Part shown: in pieces, positions 26,814 to 33,934 of the stretch | How the letters are laid out: each line of letters opens with the position of its first letter | Numbering within the stretch: the first letter of the stretch is position 1 | NCBI GenBank assembly: GCA_902581145.1 | Contig: CACHNE010000010.1 | Location: 1-55,655 of the forward strand | Direction: 5' to 3' | Source of the DNA: an uncultured Bacteroidota bacterium | Lineage (GTDB): Bacteria > Bacteroidota > Bacteroidia > Flavobacteriales > Flavobacteriaceae | Length of the DNA stretch: 55,655 bases | The notes under the pieces: generated by a model | What the model was told of the DNA's origin: nothing | Database searches by the model: none | Seen by the model: the letters and a program-made list of their open reading frames with translations, nothing else | Translations under genes and position numbers: made by a program

Positions 26814-27784
26814 TAATCTAGAGATTGATTAACCACAGAAGCTTGTTTTAATAATTCGTCATATTCTTTTGCAGTTAAGTTTCCATAGTAGAAATTAATC
26901 GGATTTATCTTTACCTTATCTTTAAAAATCTCATAATGCAAGTGGGGTGCACTTGATCTCCCGGTACTACCTACATAACCAATTAAATCACCCCTTTTTA
27001 CTTTTTGATATCTTTTAACATTGAATTTATAAAGATGTGCATATAGACTAGTATAACCATAACCATGGTCAATTCTTATATGATTCCCATACCCAGAAGA
27101 TCTATTATCAGCTCGAATTACAGTTCCATCCCCCGTAGCATAAATTGGCGTTCCTTGTGGAGCTGTAAAGTCAATTCCATAATGGTGTTTTCTAGCCTTT
27201 GTAAATGGATCAATTCTATAACCAAATCCTGAGGCAATTCTGGTTAAGTCATCATTATTAACAGGTTGAATAGCAGGTATGGATTTTAGAAATTTTTCCC
27301 TATCCATTGCTAGTTTTGCAATTTCATCTAGTGATTTTGATTGTATGGTTAATCTCTTTTGAATTACATCGATTTTTCTGTTACTTTCCTTAATAATATT
27401 AGAATATTCAAAACCGTCAAATTTTTTATATCTGTTAACACCTCCAAAGCCTGCTTTTCTTTTATCTTCACTTATGGGAGACGCCTCGAAATAGATTCTG
27501 TAAATGGCATTATCTCTTTCTTCAATGTTTTTAAGAACACCTTCAATATTTTCCATTTTTTTGTCTAATTGAGAATATTGAAATTTCATATTTTTAAGTT
27601 CCCTATTTAAAGATCTCTCCTGTGGTGATTGAAAATATTGACTACCAATGAAAATAAATAAAAAGCCAAAAAATGCAGATCCAGTTAGATATAGTAGAAT
27701 ATTTTTGAATACATCTCTTTTACTCTTTTTAATTTTTTTAAATGAAAGAGATTCAGAATCGTAATAATATTTAACTTTAGGCAT
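26813..27784 (-). CDS. M23-family peptidoglycan metallopeptidase
   Basis: A 323-residue envelope protein. One membrane segment lies near 27-50 (NILLYLTGSAFFGFLFIFIG), a coiled coil at about 60-100, and a LytM/M23 domain at about 180-300. Zinc ligands are visible in HHYGIDF (His and Asp) and APHLHYEIF (His-x-His). It should be anchored in the inner membrane and cut peptidoglycan cross-bridges or regulate other hydrolases. It begins MPKVKYYYDSESLSFKKI, a start typical of the Flavobacteriia family members. It is divergent from alaS. Confidence 0.93.
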   Translation of the reverse strand: MPKVKYYYDSESLSFKKIKKSKRDVFKNILLYLTGSAFFGFLFIFIGSQYFQSPQERSLNRELKNMKFQYSQLDKKMENIEGVLKNIEERDNAIYRIYFEASPISEDKRKAGFGGVNRYKKFDGFEYSNIIKESNRKIDVIQKRLTIQSKSLDEIAKLAMDREKFLKSIPAIQPVNNDDLTRIASGFGYRIDPFTKARKHHYGIDFTAPQGTPIYATGDGTVIRADNRSSGYGNHIRIDHGYGYTSLYAHLYKFNVKRYQKVKRGDLIGYVGSTGRSSAPHLHYEIFKDKVKINPINFYYGNLTAKEYDELLKQASVVNQSLD

Positions 27785-27795
27785 AATTAAAATTA

Positions 27796-27803
27796 TATCT
27801 TTG
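27796..27803 (+). promoter_or_regulatory. Putative -7 box of alaS
   Basis: TATCTTTG fully matches TAnnTTTG on the plus strand. The alaS leader would be about 75 bases and begin at the 19-bp palindrome. Confidence 0.45.
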
Positions 27804-27809
27804 TAATTT

Positions 27810-27828
27810 ATGTTTATCTGATAAACAT
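27810..27828. promoter_or_regulatory. 19-bp palindrome in the alaS/M23 divergent promoter
   Basis: ATGTTTATC and GATAAACAT are perfect reverse complements around a single T. The site lies between opposed -7 boxes and covers the expected transcription starts of both directions. It resembles a regulator operator; the MerR-family protein encoded in the leftward operon is the obvious candidate. Confidence 0.65.
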
Positions 27829-27833
27829 AAATG

Positions 27834-27841
27834 CAAATATA
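27834..27841 (-). promoter_or_regulatory. Putative -7 box of the M23-merR operon
   Basis: The minus strand reads TATATTTG, a full match to TAnnTTTG, 50 bases before the ATG of the M23 peptidase gene. Confidence 0.45.
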
Positions 27842-27884
27842 ACAATACTTTTTTTGTTCGATAAAAACTGATAATTACCATAAA

Positions 27885-30509
27885 ATGAACTCTAACGAAG
27901 TAAGAAAAAAATTTTTAGACTTTTTCGAGAAAAAAAAGCATAAAATTGGTCAATCTTCTCCAATTATTTCAAAAAATGATCCTTCATTGATGTTCATAAA
28001 TTCAGGAATGGCTCCCTTTAAGGATTACTTTTTAAATCAGGAAAACCCTAAAAATAAAAGAATTGCTAATTCTCAAAAATGTCTTCGTGTTTCAGGAAAA
28101 CATAATGACCTAGCTGAGGTTGGTCATGATACATATCATCATACATTTTTTGAAATGCTTGGAAATTGGAGTTTTGGAGATTATTTTAAGGAAGATGCAA
28201 TTAATTGGTCATGGGAACTATTGACTAAAGAGTTTGGGATTAACCCTACTGACTTATACGTTACTATTTTTGAGGGCTCAAAGGAAGATGGTGTTTCTGA
28301 GGATTCAGAGGCATTTAATATCTGGAGTAAGATAATAGAAAAAGACAAAATATTATTTTGTGGAAAGGATGATAATTTTTGGGAAATGGGTGAACAAGGA
28401 CCATGTGGGCCATGCAGTGAAATACATGTAGACTTAAGGGATGAATCCGAAAAAAAGAAAGTATCTGCTCAATCCTTAATAAATAAAGATAATCCTCTTG
28501 TTATAGAGCTCTGGAATCTTGTATTTATTCAGTATAACAGGAAAGTTGACGGAAAATTAGAAGATTTACCAAAAAAACATATTGATACTGGAATGGGACT
28601 TGAAAGGTTATGTATGGTCCTTCAAAAGGTCAAATCCAATTACGATACAGATATTTTCAAGTCTATAATCAAAGAGATCGAACAATTAACAGATATTGAA
28701 TATGGAAAAGATGATAAAGTAGATATAGCAATGAGGGTTATTGCTGATCATCTAAGAGCGGTTTCTTTTTCTGTAGCTGATGGTCAACTACCAAGCAACA
28801 GTGGAGCTGGTTATGTAATTAGGAGGATTTTAAGAAGAGCAATTAGATACAGTTTTACATTTTTAAAAATCAAAGAGCCCATTTTATATAAATTATTTGG
28901 TGCACTACAATTAAAAATGGGGGATTTTTACCCTGAACTACAAAAACAAAGAATTTTAATCGAAAATGTTATTAAAGAAGAAGAAAACTCTTTTTTAAGA
29001 ACTCTTGAACAGGGACTGATCCTTTTAGAAGAAATAATCTCATCATCTAATAATAAGTTGATTTCTGGTAAAAAAGCATTTGAACTATATGACACCTATG
29101 GTTTTCCGGTTGACTTAACTAACTTAATTCTTGAAGAAAGAGGATTCAACCTTGATATCGAATCATTTAATAGTGAACTTGAAAAACAAAAAGACAGGTC
29201 AAGAAAGGCTGCAGAAATTTCTTTTGATGACTGGATGGTTTTAATTGATGACCCTGTTCAAGAATTTGTAGGATACGATTCACTTGAAGCTAATGTAAAA
29301 ATTGTCAGATATAGAAAGGTAAAGTCAAAAAAAGAAGGTATAATATTTCAATTGGTTTTTAACCTAACTCCTTTTTATGCAGAATCTGGTGGTCAAATCG
29401 GAGATATTGGATTTATTGAATCAAATGACGGAGATGTAGTCCACATTCACGATACAATTAAAGAAGGTAGCTTATCTATTCATTTAACCAAAAATCTACC
29501 AAAAAAGCTTGATTTAATTTTTAGAGCAGTAGTTGATAGCAAAAATAGATTTAGAATTCAGTGTAATCATACCGCAACTCATTTATTACATCAGGCACTT
29601 AGAAATATTCTTGGCAATCATGTTGAACAAAAAGGAAGTAGGGTAAGTTCTGAAAACTTTAGATTTGATTTTTCTCATTATTCAAAACTTGATCAAAGTG
29701 ACATAATATCGGTAGAAAACTTTGTTAACTCAAGAATTGAAAATTCTATTGATTTGATTGAGGAAAGGAATGTTCCTTTAAAAAAGGCTCAAGATAATGG
29801 AGCTATTGGTTTATTCGGAGAAAAATACGGAGATACCGTTAGAACAATTAAGTTTGGGGCATCCTATGAGCTATGTGGTGGCACACATGTAAATAATACT
29901 TCTGAACTATGGCAGTTCAAAATTATTAGTGAAGGTGCAATTGCTTCTGGTATAAGAAGGATAGAGGCTATTACAAATGAGTCTGTTAAAAATTATTATA
30001 ATTCAAAAATTAACGAATATGATAAGATAAAGGATATATTAAAAAATCCCAAAAGCTTATATGAAAGTGTAAAATCACTGTCTGATGAAAATTCTTTACT
30101 AAAGAAAGAAATTGATAAATTAAGTAATGAAAAAGTTTTTTCAGTAAAAAAAGATATCATAACAAAGCTTGAAAATATTTCCGGATTGAATGTTATTACT
30201 ACTACTGTAGATTTAAAACCTGCAAAAATCAAGGATTTATGTTTTTCAATCGCTTCTGAAATAGAAAATCTTTTTTTAATAATTATCACTAAAGACTTAA
30301 ATAAAGTGTACTGCTCTTGTTATATATCAAAAAATTTAGTTTCTGAAAAGAATTTAAATTCCTCTGAGATTATATCAAAACTTAGTAAGTTTATTAATGG
30401 TAGAGGAGGAGGTCAAGCATTTTACTCCACATGTGCAGGTGATAATTTAGAAGGAATTCAAAAACTATTCACTGCTGCTAAAGATCTTCAAATTCAATTT
30501 TTAAAGTAA
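27885..30509 (+). CDS. alaS: Alanine--tRNA ligase
   Basis: An 874-residue class II aminoacyl-tRNA synthetase. The catalytic core shows HHTFFEMLGNWSFGDYF (motif 2 region) and GMGLERL (motif 3 region). The editing domain carries CNHTATHLLH and CGGTHV, the zinc-binding and deacylation residues. The C-terminal C-Ala domain ends with GRGGGQAFYSTCAG. Length is normal. The PLP dehydratase gene follows after 6 bases, probably on the same transcript. Confidence 0.98.
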   Translation: MNSNEVRKKFLDFFEKKKHKIGQSSPIISKNDPSLMFINSGMAPFKDYFLNQENPKNKRIANSQKCLRVSGKHNDLAEVGHDTYHHTFFEMLGNWSFGDYFKEDAINWSWELLTKEFGINPTDLYVTIFEGSKEDGVSEDSEAFNIWSKIIEKDKILFCGKDDNFWEMGEQGPCGPCSEIHVDLRDESEKKKVSAQSLINKDNPLVIELWNLVFIQYNRKVDGKLEDLPKKHIDTGMGLERLCMVLQKVKSNYDTDIFKSIIKEIEQLTDIEYGKDDKVDIAMRVIADHLRAVSFSVADGQLPSNSGAGYVIRRILRRAIRYSFTFLKIKEPILYKLFGALQLKMGDFYPELQKQRILIENVIKEEENSFLRTLEQGLILLEEIISSSNNKLISGKKAFELYDTYGFPVDLTNLILEERGFNLDIESFNSELEKQKDRSRKAAEISFDDWMVLIDDPVQEFVGYDSLEANVKIVRYRKVKSKKEGIIFQLVFNLTPFYAESGGQIGDIGFIESNDGDVVHIHDTIKEGSLSIHLTKNLPKKLDLIFRAVVDSKNRFRIQCNHTATHLLHQALRNILGNHVEQKGSRVSSENFRFDFSHYSKLDQSDIISVENFVNSRIENSIDLIEERNVPLKKAQDNGAIGLFGEKYGDTVRTIKFGASYELCGGTHVNNTSELWQFKIISEGAIASGIRRIEAITNESVKNYYNSKINEYDKIKDILKNPKSLYESVKSLSDENSLLKKEIDKLSNEKVFSVKKDIITKLENISGLNVITTTVDLKPAKIKDLCFSIASEIENLFLIIITKDLNKVYCSCYISKNLVSEKNLNSSEIISKLSKFINGRGGGQAFYSTCAGDNLEGIQKLFTAAKDLQIQFLK

Positions 30510-30515
30510 TGTCTT

Positions 30516-31448
30516 ATGAGAGACATAATATTATCAGTTACTAAAGATTTACAGAAATTTGTAATAAAAACCCCTGTTTTAAGATTTGATATTATTGATT
30601 CTTTATGTAATTGCAATGTTTTTTTTAAGTGTGAAAATTTTCAACATACTGGTTCATTCAAATATAGGGCTGCAATAAATGCTATTAAAAATATGCCTGT
30701 TGAATTTAAACAAACAGGAGTTATAACCCATTCCTCGGGAAACTTTGCTCATGCATTGGCTAGAGCAGCCTACGAATTAAAAATACCTTGTCATTTAGTA
30801 ATGCCTAATAACACCCCAAATTTTAAAAAGTCTTCAGTACTATCTTACACTAAAAATGTTATAGAATGTGAATCTAACTTAAAAGCAAGGGAATTTACAA
30901 CCAGTGAAATATTAAAAAATAAAAATTTATATTTCATACATCCCTCAAATAATATGGATGTAATTATAGGAAATTCTTCTTGTGCGCTTGAGTTTATAAT
31001 TGATTATCCAAATTTAGATTTTGTCTTTTCTCCTATTGGTGGTGGGGGACTAATTGCTGGTACCTCTATTGCAATTAATAATTTTTCTGAACATTGTCAG
31101 GTTATTGGTGCTGAACCGTCAAATGTCGATGATGCATATAGATCTTTAATTTCTGGAAAAATTGAATTCAATGAATCTACAAATACAATAGCAGATGGAT
31201 TAAGAACTAATCTTGGGTCAATTAATTTTCCTATTATTCAAAATTATGTAAATGAGATTTTATTGGTTAGCGAAGATGAAATTATGGACTCTTTAGATAT
31301 TATAATTAACAAGTTAAAAATTGTCGTAGAACCATCAAGCGCAGTTGTTTTAGCTGCTTTGATTAAAAATAATAAAAAGTTTAAAAATAAAAATATCGGA
31401 TTGATAATGTGTGGTGGAAATATTGACTTTAATTCTCTAAAATTTTAA
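30516..31448 (+). CDS. PLP-dependent threonine/serine dehydratase or serine racemase family protein
   Basis: A 310-residue fold type II PLP enzyme. The Schiff-base lysine is in HTGSFKYRAA, the substrate loop is HSSGNFAHALA, and the phosphate-binding loop is GGGGLIAG. No C-terminal ACT domain is present, so it resembles the biodegradative threonine dehydratase/serine racemase group rather than the feedback-regulated IlvA. The reaction is probably deamination of Ser or Thr, or racemisation of Ser. The 3' end overlaps the converging glycosyltransferase gene by 12 bases. Confidence 0.88.
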   Translation: MRDIILSVTKDLQKFVIKTPVLRFDIIDSLCNCNVFFKCENFQHTGSFKYRAAINAIKNMPVEFKQTGVITHSSGNFAHALARAAYELKIPCHLVMPNNTPNFKKSSVLSYTKNVIECESNLKAREFTTSEILKNKNLYFIHPSNNMDVIIGNSSCALEFIIDYPNLDFVFSPIGGGGLIAGTSIAINNFSEHCQVIGAEPSNVDDAYRSLISGKIEFNESTNTIADGLRTNLGSINFPIIQNYVNEILLVSEDEIMDSLDIIINKLKIVVEPSSAVVLAALIKNNKKFKNKNIGLIMCGGNIDFNSLKF

Positions 31449-32291
31449 ATATTTCTTATAAATCACTTTCCATCTAAAATTTCTTATAAAGACCCCTTCT
31501 TCAACCGTAACAATAAATGGCTTTTGTTTTAAAAATGACACACAATAACCAGTAAGCCCAAAAAATAATCTAGATAAACTATAATTATTTAAAGAAGATT
31601 TTAATAAAGAAAGAATACTCAATATAAATCCAAATCTCATTTTATATAATGATTCACCTTGTAACATTTTTGAACTAAGAGAATATTTTTGCCCTGTAGG
31701 TTTTAAATGTTTAACAATCAAATCTTTATCTGTATAAATTAACCACCCTTTTTTTTGTGCAAGTAAAACGTCAACTGTGTCCCAGCCTATTGAAGATTTT
31801 AAAGCATTTATATCATTAAAACATTCGGCTCTATATGCTTTTATTGGTCCTCGTACATGAGTCTTAGCAGCTATATTTTCATAAATCCATTTTCTATTTT
31901 TTAGTATGTATAAATTTCCTCCAGCGATCCCTACTTTTTCTTTTTCATTGAAAATTTCAATAATTTTTTCAATATAATTTTTAGGAAGTATAATGTCACC
32001 ATCAAATTTACAAATGATATCAAATTGTGTTTCTAAATTTTTTAATCCAAAATTAAATGCTTCAATAACCTTGCTTCCAGGGACATGTTCTTGAAATGAC
32101 TTATGGTCAATAACCCTAATCCAATCACATTTACCTATTAAATTTTTAATGATATTCTTAGAATTATCTGTTGAGTTATCATTCACATATATTACCTCTG
32201 CAGGTTTAATTGTCTGATTAATTAATGACTCAATTGATTTTTTTATAAAATCCTGCTCATTAAAAACCGGTATGATTATACACACTTTCAT
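31437..32291 (-). CDS. Family 2 glycosyltransferase
   Basis: A 284-residue GT-A fold transferase. It starts MKVCIIIPVFNEQDFI with the nucleotide-binding region NDNSTDNS, and the metal-binding DxD motif is in CKFDGDIIL. The C-terminal 60 residues are hydrophobic/basic and may lie on the membrane. It overlaps the methyltransferase gene by 4 bases. Together with that gene and the KAS III-like gene it forms a three-gene unit that could build or decorate a lipid or envelope glycan; the acceptor is unknown. Confidence 0.88.
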   Translation of the reverse strand: MKVCIIIPVFNEQDFIKKSIESLINQTIKPAEVIYVNDNSTDNSKNIIKNLIGKCDWIRVIDHKSFQEHVPGSKVIEAFNFGLKNLETQFDIICKFDGDIILPKNYIEKIIEIFNEKEKVGIAGGNLYILKNRKWIYENIAAKTHVRGPIKAYRAECFNDINALKSSIGWDTVDVLLAQKKGWLIYTDKDLIVKHLKPTGQKYSLSSKMLQGESLYKMRFGFILSILSLLKSSLNNYSLSRLFFGLTGYCVSFLKQKPFIVTVEEGVFIRNFRWKVIYKKYLKF

Positions 32292-32815
32292 AAATCAATT
32301 TTTTCAGCATAAATAATCATGTATCTATACGTAAACAGTCTAAAGAATGGTCTTATTCCTATTTTTTTTACCGGATTTGTAAACTTTTTTTCTTCAATTA
32401 TTCTCCAACCTGTTTTTTCAAGTAATAATCTAAATTGCCAATCTTCAAATTCATGAAAATGATTGTCTCTGATATCGTTGAAATTTCTATATGCTTTAGC
32501 AAACCAGAGTCTTAGGGGAACGCTACAAACTAACTTTTTAGCTTTGATACTGTTTAATATTTGAAATGGGTTTAATAAGTGTTCAAATATTTGAAATGCA
32601 GTTACCACTGTAGCTTTTGTTTCAATTATTAATGATTGATCTATATCAAGATCCTCACCATTAGTATTTATTATTTGGTAACCATCCTTTTTTAAAGCCT
32701 CTGACAAAGGGTTTTTGATTCCTAAGTCTAATATTAACTCACTTTTATCAATATGATTATTAATAAAATCGGTTGTTATTCTATATCTCTTGTGCGGAAA
32801 GTTTTTAAAATACAT
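32288..32815 (-). CDS. Small SAM-dependent methyltransferase-like protein
   Basis: A 175-residue protein with the class I methyltransferase layout: motif I is reduced to ILDLGIKNPLS without the usual GxGxG, then TAFQIFEHLLNPF and SVPLRLWF. A C-terminal strand-helix region (LLEKTGWRIIEEK) follows. It is shorter than typical (about 220-250 residues), so SAM binding is plausible but not certain. It lies 3 bases after the KAS III-like gene and overlaps the glycosyltransferase gene. Confidence 0.75.
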   Translation of the reverse strand: MYFKNFPHKRYRITTDFINNHIDKSELILDLGIKNPLSEALKKDGYQIINTNGEDLDIDQSLIIETKATVVTAFQIFEHLLNPFQILNSIKAKKLVCSVPLRLWFAKAYRNFNDIRDNHFHEFEDWQFRLLLEKTGWRIIEEKKFTNPVKKIGIRPFFRLFTYRYMIIYAEKIDL

Positions 32816-32818
32816 TTA

Positions 32819-33877
32819 TTAATATTGGTACAACATTGCATTTATATGCATTCCAGCACCTACACTAGCAAAAATAATTTTATCTCCCTTTTCAATTTTA
32901 TGATCTCCAAGTTTATTTCTTACAATTAAATCAAACATTGTTGGTACAGTTGCCACTGAACTGTTACCAAAGCGATCTACAGTAAGGGGCATAATTTCCT
33001 CGGGAGATTCTTCATTGAATAGTTTATATAATCTTTTAACTATTGCATCATCCATTTTAGCATTTGCTTGATGAATTAAAATCTTTTTTATTTCAGAAAT
33101 ATCGGTATTAGCTAAATCTAAGCATTCTTTCATAGCAGAAGGAACATTTGTTAAAGCAAATTCATAAACTTTTCGCCCCCTCATTTTAATATATTTTGTT
33201 TTTTCATCAGCCTGAGGATTGAAAGATTTCCCGTAAAAAAGATAAAAAACTTCATCATCTGTGTAAGATGCTGTGTTATGAGATAAAATACCACCTTCTT
33301 CGTCTGTCTTTTCAATTATTGTAGCACCTGCTCCATCTGCAAAAATCATCGAATCTCTATCACTGACATCAACTACTCTTGATAATGTATCTGCACCAAT
33401 TACTAGACATCTTTCAGCCATTCCAGCTTTAATAAAACCATAAGCTTGAATCACACCTTCAAGCCATCCTGGACATCCAAATAAAATATCATATGCTACA
33501 CATTTTGGATTTTTAATTTTTAATAAGTTTTTAACCCTTACAGCTAAACTTGGAAATACATCAACTTGTGTTGAATTATTACTCGCATTACCAAAATTGT
33601 GAGCTAGTATTATATAATCAATTTTCTCAGGATCAACTTTTGAGTTTTTAATGGCTTCTTTTGCAGCTAAATAGGCGATATCAGAAGTGTTTAATTCATC
33701 TTTCGCATACCTTCTTTCTCTAATTCCAGTTATCTTCTGAAACTTTTCAATAATTTCTTCATTTTTTGTTTCAATTCGATTCCCTTCATTATCAAAAAAA
33801 TTTCTGTCTAAAAATTTAGAATTGTCCTGGATAATTTCTGGAATATAGGATCCAGTTCCGGTTATTTTAATGTTCAT
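32819..33877 (-). CDS. 3-oxoacyl-ACP synthase III (FabH)-family ketosynthase
   Basis: A 352-residue thiolase-fold enzyme. The nucleophile is Cys135 in FGCPGW, the histidine is in LIHQANAKMDD, and the asparagine is in RFGNSSVATVP, so the Cys-His-Asn triad is complete. It begins MNIKITGTGSYIPE. The downstream methyltransferase and glycosyltransferase and the absence of other fab genes point to a specialised condensation, not primary FabH. A near match to a -7 box (TTCATTTG, minus strand, 33882-33889) lies 4 bases before the ATG. Confidence 0.9.
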   Translation of the reverse strand: MNIKITGTGSYIPEIIQDNSKFLDRNFFDNEGNRIETKNEEIIEKFQKITGIRERRYAKDELNTSDIAYLAAKEAIKNSKVDPEKIDYIILAHNFGNASNNSTQVDVFPSLAVRVKNLLKIKNPKCVAYDILFGCPGWLEGVIQAYGFIKAGMAERCLVIGADTLSRVVDVSDRDSMIFADGAGATIIEKTDEEGGILSHNTASYTDDEVFYLFYGKSFNPQADEKTKYIKMRGRKVYEFALTNVPSAMKECLDLANTDISEIKKILIHQANAKMDDAIVKRLYKLFNEESPEEIMPLTVDRFGNSSVATVPTMFDLIVRNKLGDHKIEKGDKIIFASVGAGMHINAMLYQY

Positions 33878-33934
33878 TTACAAATGAATTTTTAATTAAG
33901 GTAAACTTATTAAATAATAGCGATTTTTGGAAAA

